DNA from: Tolumonas osonensis
Lineage (GTDB): Bacteria; Pseudomonadota; Gammaproteobacteria; Enterobacterales; Aeromonadaceae
Reading direction: 5' to 3'
DNA: 64,000 nt
NCBI RefSeq assembly: GCF_014202415.1
Contig: NZ_JACHGR010000001.1
Location: 1 to 64,000, forward strand
The notes under the pieces were generated by a model, which did no database searches, was not told where the DNA came from, and saw nothing but the letters and a program-made list of their open reading frames with translations. Shown here one piece after another: positions 28,443 to 37,447 of this stretch. The position numbers and the translations under genes are program-made. Position 1 is the stretch's first letter. The number at the start of each line of letters is the position of its first letter.

Positions 28443-30173
28443 TTAACTGACCAGCCTCTCAAGATTGAGCTGATACAACGATTCTGCCGGTGGTATCAGT
28501 ATCCCGCGGGTCCGGGCATAGTTAATGAATACGTCGGAAATAATCAGCCCCAGCAACTCCGGTTCAGAACGCTGTTCCAGCAAGGCATGATAGCCCTCTT
28601 TGCCCATCGCGGTATAACTGGTGGTGATCAGACGATAATCACGCCGCTCATCCAGCAATTGCCAGCGGCCCAGCCGATCTCTGACATGTAAATGTTCTAC
28701 CCGTTGTCCCCGGGGAGCCCGGGCATGATAGCTGTAGCGCAGATCGGCCGGATAAGGAAAACTTCCGCTGCCACCCAGCTCCAGTGCATTAACGATAGCG
28801 CCTTCCAGCGCTTGTCGTAACTGACCACCCCGCACCTCGAAATGACTGACGGTACTGGCAAAGGGAAGCAGACGTCCGGCCAGTTCGGCCGCACTGACTG
28901 GTCCGGGAGGCAAAGAAATACGCGCGCCACCGGCATTGAAAATAGCGACTTCGGCATTGATTCCCATTTCCCTGGCCTGAAACAGCATGGCTTCCGCCAC
29001 CAGTGGCGCAACCTGACTGCCGCCCCGTTCATCAGGAATACGCACATGCCGTAAACCGCGGGGCAATGAGACTACCTGATCACTGGTGTAGCGGCTTAAC
29101 CGGGAACGGTAATGTCGGGCAATGAGACGCTCCATCGCGGTATCAGGCCGCACCAGCATGACATTCGGCAACTGGCGCAGGAAACGGCGAATATGACGCT
29201 GTTGCAACGGGAACAAGGGATCACCATGTTGTGACTGCAGATTGGCATCCTCACTGGTTAACAGCACATTTCCGCCTTCCTCAATCCGCATTCTGCCGCC
29301 GGTCAGCAGGGCAATATGGGCCAGCCCCACCATCAGCGAATTATAGCCAGCCTGTAGCACCAACGTCTGATTGAAACGTTCACCATAGGGATGGTCATCC
29401 GCCAGCCCCACCGCACTGAAATCGCCCTGCAGGGTATGCGTGTGTCCGCCGACAATCAGCGAAATCCCCTCCACTTCCTGTGCCAGCTGACAGTCCCGCG
29501 GATAACCGAGATGACTGAGCAGAATGATGTGTTCGATACCGGCAGCATGGATCTCGGCAATGACCTTTTTGGCCATCTCAACGACTGGCAGGAATGTAGA
29601 ATCGCCATCCGGCGCGGCAATATCCGGCATGTTGTCCAGTACCAGACCAAAGACGGCTACCGGAACATCATTCATCCATTTCACAATATAGGGTTTGGGA
29701 TGCGCCGGATTCTGCCAGCTCACCATCCGCGGATGATTCTGCATGCGGGTCGGCTTATCTTCCGCTTCCCCGGCCAGATCCCAGTTGGCGGCCAGCAGTG
29801 GAAAACGGATCTGACGCAGAAAATTCGCCAGCGGTGTATTCCCGGTATCCAGTTCATGGTTACCGACTACCATGGCGTCCACGCCCAGCTGATTCAGCAA
29901 GGCCGCATTGGCCTGCCCTTTGAAGCAGGAAAAGTAGAGTGTACCCTGAAAGCTGTCACCGGCATCCAGCAACAGAAACGGCATTTGTTCCGTGATGGCC
30001 CGCTGGCGAGCCTGTTTGATAAAACCAGCCAGACGCGGGAAACCGCCGCAATGCAGACGGATATCGCTATGACCATCCGGTAATGCCAGACGCAACGGCA
30101 GTGCAGTTTCATCAAAGTGAGAGTGCGTATCGTTGATGTGCGCCAGATAAAAGCGCCCTAATAATGCAGACAT
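28443..30173 (-). CDS. UshA-family metallophosphatase/5'-nucleotidase without signal peptide
   Basis: The 576-residue product has the two domains of the 5'-nucleotidase family: an N-terminal metallophosphoesterase domain (HINDTHSHFD, then DAGDSFQGT, VVGNHELD, SHLGYP and GGHTHT) and a C-terminal substrate domain (GGARISL, PFASTVSHFEVRGGQL, then SYTAMGKEGY). Enzymes of this family release phosphate from nucleotides or UDP-sugars. The ATG at 30173 has GGAG 6 bases upstream and begins directly with MSALLGRFYLAHIND, so there is no signal peptide and the protein should be cytoplasmic, unlike UshA. The open frame extends upstream but without a better start. Its exact substrate cannot be told. Confidence 0.85.
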   Translation of the reverse strand: MSALLGRFYLAHINDTHSHFDETALPLRLALPDGHSDIRLHCGGFPRLAGFIKQARQRAITEQMPFLLLDAGDSFQGTLYFSCFKGQANAALLNQLGVDAMVVGNHELDTGNTPLANFLRQIRFPLLAANWDLAGEAEDKPTRMQNHPRMVSWQNPAHPKPYIVKWMNDVPVAVFGLVLDNMPDIAAPDGDSTFLPVVEMAKKVIAEIHAAGIEHIILLSHLGYPRDCQLAQEVEGISLIVGGHTHTLQGDFSAVGLADDHPYGERFNQTLVLQAGYNSLMVGLAHIALLTGGRMRIEEGGNVLLTSEDANLQSQHGDPLFPLQQRHIRRFLRQLPNVMLVRPDTAMERLIARHYRSRLSRYTSDQVVSLPRGLRHVRIPDERGGSQVAPLVAEAMLFQAREMGINAEVAIFNAGGARISLPPGPVSAAELAGRLLPFASTVSHFEVRGGQLRQALEGAIVNALELGGSGSFPYPADLRYSYHARAPRGQRVEHLHVRDRLGRWQLLDERRDYRLITTSYTAMGKEGYHALLEQRSEPELLGLIISDVFINYARTRGILIPPAESLYQLNLERLVS

Positions 30174-30441
30174 GAAGGCTCCGTAACGACACTGAATGTT
30201 ACAGGAGGTCAGGTTATACACCCAACCTGTCCTGTCGGGCAATGACAAACTGCTTTTCTGCTTCAGACTGCCCGCCAAAGATGACAATATAATGACTGAG
30301 GTGATTGCGGCACGATATCAGTCGATACCCGCATTTATACGCAGCACGTTTCTCTTTGGATCGCGAGGACGACTTCTGTCATCTTCACTTTCATGGCATC
30401 ATCAGCATCCGTTTTCTGTACAAAAAACAAAGGCGCTTTCC

Positions 30442-30732
30442 ATGGTGCTGCTTTCGTATATTTTTATTACTGTCTGGTTCTGCTTCTGGGTTGGACTGAT
30501 GTATAACCAGCCACACCGTTCGCAAAAACAGAAAATCATCTGGATTGCCGGCTGGTCATTCGCCGCACTGGCGGTCAATCAGCTGATTAACCGCGGAGTC
30601 ATCCACCTGCTGCCCAAAGTGCAGGATCCCATGCAGCATGCCTATGAGGTGATGTATCTGTTCAGTGCCAGCGCATTGATCACCGGGCTGATCCTGTTGT
30701 TCGGACTGCTGCTGTTCCGTCGTTCCGCCTGA
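30442..30732 (+). CDS. Small hypothetical inner-membrane protein
   Basis: The 96-residue product from ATG 30442 has three hydrophobic segments: about residues 3-20 (VLLSYIFITVWFCFWVGL), 33-50 and 74-92, the last ending in LLFRRSA. I recognise no family. The open frame runs upstream to 30196, but that part is not membrane-like and has no convincing start, so the start is uncertain. The 268 bases between the nucleotidase start and this ATG hold a TATAAT (30288-30293) without a good -35. It is 72 bases before pepD, on the same strand. Confidence 0.5.
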   Translation: MVLLSYIFITVWFCFWVGLMYNQPHRSQKQKIIWIAGWSFAALAVNQLINRGVIHLLPKVQDPMQHAYEVMYLFSASALITGLILLFGLLLFRRSA

Positions 30733-30804
30733 TTTTTACTACCGAATTAAATCTGCGCAGCTACCGTTTGCCGCACATTTTTTGCTCTGCAGGAGAAATG
30801 CTTC

Positions 30805-32265
30805 ATGAGTGAATTACTGCAACTCACCCCGTCCCATCTTTGGTTCTTTTTCGATAAATTTTGTCAGATCCCCCGCCCGTCGAAGCATGAGGCCGCATTA
30901 AGCCAGTGGATTCAGGACTGGGCCCGGACACAGGGTATCAGTGTCAAGGTCGATCCGGCGGGCAATCTAATCCTGAAAAAACCGGCCACGCCGGGTTTTG
31001 AAAACCGTCAAGGCGTGATCCTGCAGGCGCATATCGATATGGTGCCACAGGCGAATGCCGATACCCCTCATGATTTTACCCGCGATCCTATTCAGGCTTA
31101 TATCGACGGTGAATGGGTGCGCGCCCGCGGCACCACATTAGGTGCTGACAATGGTATTGGTGCCGCGGCCTGTCTGGCGGCGCTGGCTGATAGCAGCGTA
31201 CAGCACGGCCCGCTGGAAGTGCTGCTGACCGTGGATGAAGAAGCCGGCATGGGCGGCGCTTTCGGTCTGCAGGCCGGCTGGCTGGAAGGCGATATTCTGC
31301 TGAATACCGACTCCGAACAGGATGCCGAAGCCTATATGGGTTGTGCCGGCGGGGTTGATGCCAATATCCGCTTCCACTTTCAGCGAGAAGCAACACCGGC
31401 CAATCTGCAGGCCTTCCGCCTACAGGTGAAAGGGCTTCGTGGCGGTCATTCCGGGGTCAATATTCATCAGGATCGTGGCAACGCCAATAAGCTGCTGAGC
31501 CGTCTGTTACTGGATCTGCAGCCGGAAAAAATCCATCTGGCCAGTATTGCCGGTGGCACCTTGCGTAACGCCATCCCGCGGGAAGCCGAAGCACTAATTC
31601 TGGTTGAGCCTGAACGTGCTGAGACAGTTTTACGACTGATCACAGAACGAACCGCCGTCTTACAGGCGGAACTGAAGGAGGTCGACAGTAACCTGCAGAT
31701 CGTGGCTCTGCCGACGGAATCAGCCAGGGAATGTTTAAGCCAGCCAGACCAGCAACGTCTGCTACAGATGCTGGTGGCCTGCCCGAACGGTGTCATCCGC
31801 ATGAGCCATGCCATCGAAGGCGTCGTGGAAACGTCAACCAACCTCGGTGTGATCCAGACGACGGAGGAAGGTGTTTATATTCAGTGTCTGATCCGCTCGC
31901 TGAATGACGAAGGCCGTCATTACGTGCAGCAGATGACTGCTTCGCTGTGTGCACTGGCTGGTGCCGAGTGTCTGTTCGACGGGGCTTATCCTGGCTGGGC
32001 GCCGGATCCAAAATCGCCTGCACTGGCTTTGTTACGCCAGAAACATGAAGAGCTGTTTGGTGAACTGCCGAAACTGATGGTGATCCATGCCGGTCTGGAG
32101 TGCGGGCTGTTCAAGGCACAATATCCGCACTGGGATATGGTTTCTTTCGGACCAACCATTCAGGGCGCGCATTCACCGGATGAACGGGTTCATATTCCCG
32201 CCGTAGCGCGTTTCTGGCAGTTGCTGGTTGCCATGCTGGCAGCCATTCCGGAAAAACAGTCCTGA
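30805..32265 (+). CDS. pepD: Aminoacyl-histidine dipeptidase (peptidase D)
   Basis: PepD hydrolyses dipeptides such as carnosine-type aminoacyl-histidines and Cys-Gly, using two zinc ions. The 486-residue M20-family product (485 in E. coli) shows the metal ligands in LQAHIDMVP, GADNGIG, VDEEAGMGG and LNTDSEQD, and the HAGLECG block near the C-terminus. An AGGAG ribosome site lies 10 bases before the ATG. It converges on dinB. Confidence 0.95.
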   Translation: MSELLQLTPSHLWFFFDKFCQIPRPSKHEAALSQWIQDWARTQGISVKVDPAGNLILKKPATPGFENRQGVILQAHIDMVPQANADTPHDFTRDPIQAYIDGEWVRARGTTLGADNGIGAAACLAALADSSVQHGPLEVLLTVDEEAGMGGAFGLQAGWLEGDILLNTDSEQDAEAYMGCAGGVDANIRFHFQREATPANLQAFRLQVKGLRGGHSGVNIHQDRGNANKLLSRLLLDLQPEKIHLASIAGGTLRNAIPREAEALILVEPERAETVLRLITERTAVLQAELKEVDSNLQIVALPTESARECLSQPDQQRLLQMLVACPNGVIRMSHAIEGVVETSTNLGVIQTTEEGVYIQCLIRSLNDEGRHYVQQMTASLCALAGAECLFDGAYPGWAPDPKSPALALLRQKHEELFGELPKLMVIHAGLECGLFKAQYPHWDMVSFGPTIQGAHSPDERVHIPAVARFWQLLVAMLAAIPEKQS

Positions 32266-32289
32266 GCAGCGGTGTAAAGCCAATTCTCT

Positions 32290-33345
32290 TTACTGTAAAT
32301 CCAGCGGAAGCTGCAATGTATTTGCAGCTTCCGGCAAACCGATACTGATCCCCACCAGTCGTACCGGCTTACCGCCACCCCGTAACCACGCCTCATGCAG
32401 CAGTTCATCATATAACTGGGGCGAGAAACGATTGACTGAACGTTCGACGGTTGTCTGATGAAAATCAGAGAATTTGATTTTCACTCCCTGCCGGGCAATC
32501 TGGCCCTGCCACTCCCTTCGTTGCAGCCGTTTTGACAGCTCCGCCAGCAGTTCCGGCAACATCGCATGCCCCTGTTCTTCCTGCACAATGTCAATTGGAA
32601 GCGTGGTTTCGACACCCACCGATTTTCGCTCACGAGAAGTCTGTAACGGCCGCTCATCTATGCCATACGCCCGTTCCAGTAACATCAGTCCGGTTTTACC
32701 CAGCAGATACAATAACTGCCGGCGCGGGAATTGCTGCACATCGGCGCAGGTATGCAGCCCCAGCTGCGCCAGTCGCTCGGCCGTTTTACCACCGATACCG
32801 GGTATTTTTGATAATGCCAGTTGCCGGACAAACGGCGGCACATCCGCCGGTGACAGGACAAACAAACCATCCGGCTTATTCTGTTCCGACGCGATCTTGG
32901 CGAGAAATTTATTCGGAGCAACACCGGCCGAGGCCGTCAGTTGCAATTCCTGACGGATATCAGTCCGGATCGCTTCTGCAATCCGGGTAGCACTGCCCTG
33001 AAATAAGGTGGTATCGGACACATCCAGATAGGCCTCATCAATCGAAACCGGTTCGATGATCTGGCTATAACGGGAAAAGATCTGCATGACCTGACGGGAG
33101 ATATCCCGGTAAAGCGCCATCCTGCCGGGCAATAAAACCAGACGCGGACACAGTCGGAAAGCCTGCGCCGTCGCCATGGCAGAACGCACCCCGTAACGGC
33201 GGGCAACATAATTACAGGTCGCTATCACGCCCCGACGTTCTGCCGGGCTACCAATAGCAAGCGGCAGCGAGACCAGCGCCGGATTGTCGCGCATCTCCAC
33301 TGCCGCAAAAAAGCAGTCCATGTCGACGTGGATAATTTTTCTCAT
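32290..33345 (-). CDS. dinB: DNA polymerase IV (SOS-induced Y-family polymerase)
   Basis: DinB is an error-prone translesion polymerase. The 351-residue product equals the E. coli length. Catalytic carboxylates are at Asp8 (HVDMDCFF) and in SIDEAYLDV near 102-104, with the steric-gate phenylalanine at 13. The HhH and little-finger domains follow. The ATG at 33345 gives the conserved MRKIIHVDMD start; the frame also opens at a GTG inside the LexA site. No Shine-Dalgarno sequence lies before the ATG: the LexA box ends only five A residues away. Confidence 0.96.
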   Translation of the reverse strand: MRKIIHVDMDCFFAAVEMRDNPALVSLPLAIGSPAERRGVIATCNYVARRYGVRSAMATAQAFRLCPRLVLLPGRMALYRDISRQVMQIFSRYSQIIEPVSIDEAYLDVSDTTLFQGSATRIAEAIRTDIRQELQLTASAGVAPNKFLAKIASEQNKPDGLFVLSPADVPPFVRQLALSKIPGIGGKTAERLAQLGLHTCADVQQFPRRQLLYLLGKTGLMLLERAYGIDERPLQTSRERKSVGVETTLPIDIVQEEQGHAMLPELLAELSKRLQRREWQGQIARQGVKIKFSDFHQTTVERSVNRFSPQLYDELLHEAWLRGGGKPVRLVGISIGLPEAANTLQLPLDLQ

Positions 33346-33350
33346 AAAAA

Positions 33351-33370
33351 TACTGTACAAATACACAGTA
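33351..33370 (-). promoter_or_regulatory. LexA (SOS) box of dinB
   Basis: TACTGTACAAATACACAGTA carries perfect CTGT-N8-ACAG half-sites and matches the LexA consensus. It lies just downstream of the predicted -10 box and five bases before the dinB ATG. Confidence 0.93.
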
Positions 33371-33376
33371 TTTTTA

Positions 33377-33405
33377 AGTTTATCCCGTCAGTCCATTTCC
33401 TGCAA
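33377..33405 (-). promoter_or_regulatory. dinB promoter
   Basis: On the minus strand a -35 box TTGCAG (33405-33400), a 17-bp spacer and a -10 box TAAACT (33382-33377) place the start near 33370, at the edge of the LexA box. The 5' leader would be about 25 bases. Confidence 0.6.
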
Positions 33406-33414
33406 GCCGGAATA

Positions 33415-34323
33415 TCAGGCGACCTCGTGACCTTTGGATGCCTGCCAGATCTGGAACCAGTGTTCACGGGTCAGGCTCAATTCCTTCGCGGCAACCGCAG
33501 AGCGAACCCGTTCAATATTACCGGAACCGATAATCGGCAATGGCTGACAAGGCAGTTTTAACAGCCAGGCATAAATCACCTGATCCAGACCGGCACCGCC
33601 CAGCTCTTCACTAATATTACTCAGCACGGTACGTAAACGTTGTGCCTGTTCCGTTTCCGCAGTGAATATTTTGCCGCCACCGAGCGCAGACCAGATCATC
33701 GGACGAATCCGCTTCATCTGCATCTGGTCCAGCGTGCCATCATGCAGGGCAAACATATTCACCGGGCTTACTTCCACCTGATTGGTCACCAGTGAAAAAT
33801 CCAGACGGGACTGCAGCAGATCAAACTGATAAGGCGTGAAATTGGACACACCGAAGTGACGAACCTTGCCGCTCTTCTTCAGCTGCGCAAACGCGTCTGC
33901 CACTTCATCGGCATTCATTAATGGATCCGGACGGTGGATCAGCAGCAGATCCAGATAATCGGTACCCAGGTTTTTTAACGAATTCTCGACCGATGCCACG
34001 ATGTGGGCCTCAGAGGTATCGTAATGTTTGACGGTACGTTGCGGATATTTGTCCGACAGCAGTTTGATATCGCATTTGGTGACGATTTCCATCTGCTGAC
34101 GTAGTGCCGGTTCCAGCGCCAGTACTTCACCAAACAGCTGTTCACAACTGTAATTACCGTAAATGTCGGCATGGTCAACCGAGGTAATACCCAGTTCGAG
34201 ATGTTGTTTCAGAAAATCCAGACGTTGCGCCGGCGACATCTTCCATTCGGCCAGTCGCCAGTATCCCTGAATAAATTCAGACAGTTGAAATCCGTTTGGT
34301 GTTGCATCTACACGAGAAATCAT
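33415..34323 (-). CDS. ydhF: YdhF-like aldo/keto reductase
   Basis: The 302-residue product is an NADPH-type aldo/keto reductase most like E. coli YdhF (298). The catalytic aspartate and tyrosine lie in DHADIYGNY, the lysine in VTKCDIK and the histidine in LLIHRPDPLMNADEVADAF. The cofactor-binding end PIIGSGNIERVRSA is intact. The ATG at 34323 (MISRVDATP) is chosen because it gives the usual family length; upstream extension adds an unrelated stretch. The physiological substrate is unknown. It ends 72 bases before dinB begins. Confidence 0.88.
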   Translation of the reverse strand: MISRVDATPNGFQLSEFIQGYWRLAEWKMSPAQRLDFLKQHLELGITSVDHADIYGNYSCEQLFGEVLALEPALRQQMEIVTKCDIKLLSDKYPQRTVKHYDTSEAHIVASVENSLKNLGTDYLDLLLIHRPDPLMNADEVADAFAQLKKSGKVRHFGVSNFTPYQFDLLQSRLDFSLVTNQVEVSPVNMFALHDGTLDQMQMKRIRPMIWSALGGGKIFTAETEQAQRLRTVLSNISEELGGAGLDQVIYAWLLKLPCQPLPIIGSGNIERVRSAVAAKELSLTREHWFQIWQASKGHEVA

Positions 34324-34443
34324 GATGGTTACCCATAACATAAAATACCAGGGCAACCATCCTAAGGAGATCAATGTCTGACCACAGCAATTTTTGTCGG
34401 CCAGACAATAAATTTATGAACACCGCCACAAGGCGGATAAAAA

Positions 34444-35481
34444 TCAGGAACCGGCTTTGACCAGATAAGGCGCAAAAGCCGGCGAATATTCCGCTTTAAA
34501 GCCCTGCGCTGTTTTACTCACCAGATAGACGGCCAGATTCTGCTGTTTGGCAAACGCCATGGCTTTTCCCGGGCCCATCACCATTAATGCCGTATCCAGT
34601 CCGTCCGCTTCCATCGCGGTCGGCGTGATCACCGTAACCGATACCAGCTTGTGCGTGATTGGCTTACCGCTCACCGGATCGATAATATGGGAATAACGTT
34701 TGCCATCCAGCTCATAGTAATTCCGGTAACTGCCTGATGTACTGACTGCTCTTCCGTCCGGAATAATAATGGCCTGAATATCCTCAAGCTCATCGGTGGG
34801 TTTCTGGATCGCCAGTTTCCAGGGTTCCCCTTTGGCATTCACACCCCGGCTGCGGGAAGCGCCGGCGATCTCGACCAGATAATGGTGTACGCCTCTGGCC
34901 TCAAGAAATTCGGCCACTTTATCCGCACCAAACCCTTCCCCGATCGTCGACAGATCAACATACAGGGACGGAACATCTTTACGTAACGTGGCGTGATCCG
35001 CGCTGACCTCCACATGCAACCGATCAATGCCTACCCGGGCACGGGCTGCGGCGATTTGTTCATCGGTTGGTGTTTTTACCGGACGCTTATCCGGGCCGAA
35101 TCCCCACAAATTCACCAGCGGACCCACGGTCACATCCAGTACACCTTGGGTACGTTGTCCTACCCGCAGAGCGCTGATGATCAGATCGGCCATATCCTGC
35201 GATACCGGGAAGGGCTGTACCGATTGCAACTGATTAAATTTCGATAAGGCAGAATTCGGATCGTAAGTGGAAATTTCATCATTGTAGTGTTTAAGCAACG
35301 CATCAACCTGTGACTGCAATGCCTGCTGACCGCCGGGAAAATCACCGACCACCTTGACCCCGTAAAACGTTCCCATGGTCCGGCCATGGATTTCCAGCAT
35401 CGGACGCTCTGCCGCCGGTTGATCACAACCCGACAAAACCGCCAAAACCAACACAACAATTCCGAATCTATTCCACGACAT
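34444..35481 (-). CDS. apbE: ApbE, FAD:protein FMN transferase lipoprotein
   Basis: ApbE attaches FMN covalently to threonine residues of periplasmic flavoproteins such as NqrC and RnfG, using FAD. The 345-residue product has a signal peptide with the lipobox VLSGC (near residue 19) and the family blocks GRTMGTFYGVKV, DPNSALSKFNQ, VDLSTIGEGFGAD and the C-terminal TSGSYRNYYELDGKRYSHI and DPVSGKP. AGGAGAGG lies 5 bases before the ATG at 35481; the frame upstream of it lacks support. It follows bolA on the same strand by 26 bases. No nqr genes are nearby. Confidence 0.94.
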   Translation of the reverse strand: MSWNRFGIVVLVLAVLSGCDQPAAERPMLEIHGRTMGTFYGVKVVGDFPGGQQALQSQVDALLKHYNDEISTYDPNSALSKFNQLQSVQPFPVSQDMADLIISALRVGQRTQGVLDVTVGPLVNLWGFGPDKRPVKTPTDEQIAAARARVGIDRLHVEVSADHATLRKDVPSLYVDLSTIGEGFGADKVAEFLEARGVHHYLVEIAGASRSRGVNAKGEPWKLAIQKPTDELEDIQAIIIPDGRAVSTSGSYRNYYELDGKRYSHIIDPVSGKPITHKLVSVTVITPTAMEADGLDTALMVMGPGKAMAFAKQQNLAVYLVSKTAQGFKAEYSPAFAPYLVKAGS

Positions 35482-35507
35482 ACGACCTCTCCTGTCGTCA
35501 GTTAAAG

Positions 35508-35816
35508 TTAATGCCCCGCGCACTTGGTCGAGTCAGGTAACTGCTCGCCACGCGCCTGCCATTCGGCGGGCGTATACGTGTGCAACGCCAGCGCATGGAC
35601 ACCATTCTGCAAAGCCTGCGCCAACAAGGTATTCACCCGGCGATGACGGGCCACCAGACGTTCACCTTCAAACACGCTACTTACCACCACCACTTTGAAA
35701 TGGCTTTCTGCATCCGGACCACTGGAACGGTGTAAATAGCTTTCGTTGGTGACGGACAACCAGTCCGGAGCCAGCCCTTGTTGCAGGGTTTGCTCAATAA
35801 ATTGCTGCATCGACAT
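35508..35816 (-). CDS. bolA: BolA-family protein
   Basis: BolA is a small class II KH-like protein that partners monothiol glutaredoxins in iron-sulfur handling and affects cell shape and stress responses. The 102-residue product has the E. coli BolA signature: NESYLHR, ESHFKVVVVSS, FEGERLVARHRRVN and VHALALHTYTPAEW. The invariant His in RHR is present. ATG 35816 (MSMQQ) or 35810 are both possible, after AAGGAA. In E. coli bolA is next to yajG and ampG, which lie 2-4 kb away here. Confidence 0.93.
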   Translation of the reverse strand: MSMQQFIEQTLQQGLAPDWLSVTNESYLHRSSGPDAESHFKVVVVSSVFEGERLVARHRRVNTLLAQALQNGVHALALHTYTPAEWQARGEQLPDSTKCAGH

Positions 35817-36002
35817 TTTCCCATTTCCTTCTTGGATAACAGAGCTCGACAGCATAGCGGTTAAGCCGCCACATACAACCCGATAGCCTGCAGGGTTAAT
35901 CAGGAAATATGTGCATCCTTACATGATGTAAAAAATCACACATTGCCGGAAAAAAACAGCGGTGAGATGTTATTCCCTGTTTTACATCCAAAGGAGCACA
36001 TC

Positions 36003-36188
36003 ATGGCAAGCAAGAAAGCAAAATCAGGTCATCCACTGGACAATAAAACCATCGATACGCACAACAAGAGCGATTACCGTCACTGGTGTAAAGAGCTGGG
36101 GTGCAACGACCGGGAGCTCGCCGCAGCGATACGCGCGGTTGGCGGTTCCGGCCTTGCTGTCCGGGAATATATTGAATCTCACCATTGA
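36003..36188 (+). CDS. DUF3606-type small protein
   Basis: The 61-residue product fits the DUF3606 family of short proteins of unknown function. The core WCKELGCNDRELAAAIRAVG followed by VREYI is the family pattern, which resembles a small helical DNA- or protein-binding fold. AAGGAG lies 6 bases before the ATG at 36003. The gene is divergent from bolA. The 147 bases between hold a perfect 13-base palindrome, TTACATGATGTAA (35919-35931). Confidence 0.75.
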   Translation: MASKKAKSGHPLDNKTIDTHNKSDYRHWCKELGCNDRELAAAIRAVGGSGLAVREYIESHH

Positions 36189-36245
36189 GTGCGCATTATT
36201 CTCCGGACTGACAACAGATAACAATCGTTATTTCCGGCGGGTCGA

Positions 36246-36274
36246 TTGGTCTCAGGCGCTATGACAGGTAGAAT
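36246..36274 (+). promoter_or_regulatory. rlmG promoter
   Basis: TTGGTC (36246-36251), a 17-bp spacer and TAGAAT (36269-36274) place a start near 36281, 22 bases before the rlmG ATG. Confidence 0.55.
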
Positions 36275-36302
36275 AGCGCCAATTTTATGAGATGGATGCA
36301 AC

Positions 36303-37439
36303 ATGACCCTGTTGACTCTGGAAACCCGCAGTTTAACGCTGCACCGTTATCCTTCGACCACCGATCCCAACCTGCAGGCCTGGGACGCTGCTGATGAATA
36401 TCTGTTACGGGAACTCACCGCGGAACAGCTGCAAACCTTCGCGGCCCAGGGCCCGATTCTGATCCTGAATGACAGTTTTGGCGCGCTGGCCTGCGGATTG
36501 GCCGATTATCAGCCCGTCGTCGTCAGTGATTCTTTTTTAAGTCAGGAAGCGACGCGTCGTAACTGGCAATCGAACGAGCTGAATGAGCAGCACCTGCATC
36601 TGCAGGATGTATTGGCACCGTTACCTGCCGTACCGGCGCTGGTTATTCTTAAAGTACCGAAAACGCTGGCCATGCTGGAAGATCAGTTATTGCGCCTGCG
36701 GGATGTCATGACCCCGCAAACCCGTCTTATCGCGGCCGGTAAAGCCAAGGAAATTCATACCTCGACCTTAAATCTGTTTGAACAGATCATCGGGAAAACC
36801 ACGACCTCGCTGGCATGGAAAAAAGCCCGGCTGATTTATTCACAGCTGGAAGATAAACCCGCCGTCACCAATCCTTATCCGAATGTCTGGCAACTGGAAA
36901 ACAGCGACTATCAGATCGCCAACCATGCCAATGTATTTTCCCGCGCTTCGCTCGACATCGGCGCCCGTTTCATGCTGCAGCATTTACCCCGGCAAAAATG
37001 CGGACTGATGGTCGATCTGGGCTGTGGCAATGGCGTCCTCGGATTGATGGCACTGGAATATAATCCGGATGCTGAGTTATTGTTTCTGGATGAGTCCTTT
37101 ATGGCAATCGCCTCCAGCAGACTCAATGTGGAAAATAATCGCCCGCAGGATCTGGCCCGCTGTCATTTCCGGACCGGGCACGCCCTGACCGGTATCGACA
37201 GCAACAGTGTCGATGTCATCCTGTGCAACCCTCCCTTTCATCAGTTACAAGCCATTACCGATGAAATCGCCTGGCAGATGTTTAAAGATGCCAAACGATG
37301 CCTGAAACGGGGGGGCGAACTCTGGGTAGTGGGTAACCGGCATTTAAATTATCACATCAAATTAAAACGTTTGTTCGGCGGCGCGGAATGTATTGCCAGC
37401 AACAGTAAATTTGTTATTTTACGCACCATAAACCGATAG
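36303..37439 (+). CDS. rlmG: RlmG, 23S rRNA m2G1835 methyltransferase
   Basis: RlmG methylates N2 of G1835 in 23S rRNA. The 378-residue product equals the E. coli length. It has the duplicated Rossmann architecture of the RsmC/RlmG group: an N-terminal degenerate half (ILNDSFGALACGL), and a C-terminal catalytic half with the SAM motif VDLGCGNGVLGL near 237 and the base-binding NPPF motif (ILCNPPFHQ) near 308. It is followed 8 bases later by yajG. Confidence 0.95.
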   Translation: MTLLTLETRSLTLHRYPSTTDPNLQAWDAADEYLLRELTAEQLQTFAAQGPILILNDSFGALACGLADYQPVVVSDSFLSQEATRRNWQSNELNEQHLHLQDVLAPLPAVPALVILKVPKTLAMLEDQLLRLRDVMTPQTRLIAAGKAKEIHTSTLNLFEQIIGKTTTSLAWKKARLIYSQLEDKPAVTNPYPNVWQLENSDYQIANHANVFSRASLDIGARFMLQHLPRQKCGLMVDLGCGNGVLGLMALEYNPDAELLFLDESFMAIASSRLNVENNRPQDLARCHFRTGHALTGIDSNSVDVILCNPPFHQLQAITDEIAWQMFKDAKRCLKRGGELWVVGNRHLNYHIKLKRLFGGAECIASNSKFVILRTINR

Positions 37440-37447
37440 GAGCTTCC

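Noticed and set aside
36003-36264. An alternative frame covering the DUF3606 gene region
   Set aside because: The frame at 36003-36188 has a good ribosome site and a recognisable family core; the other does not.
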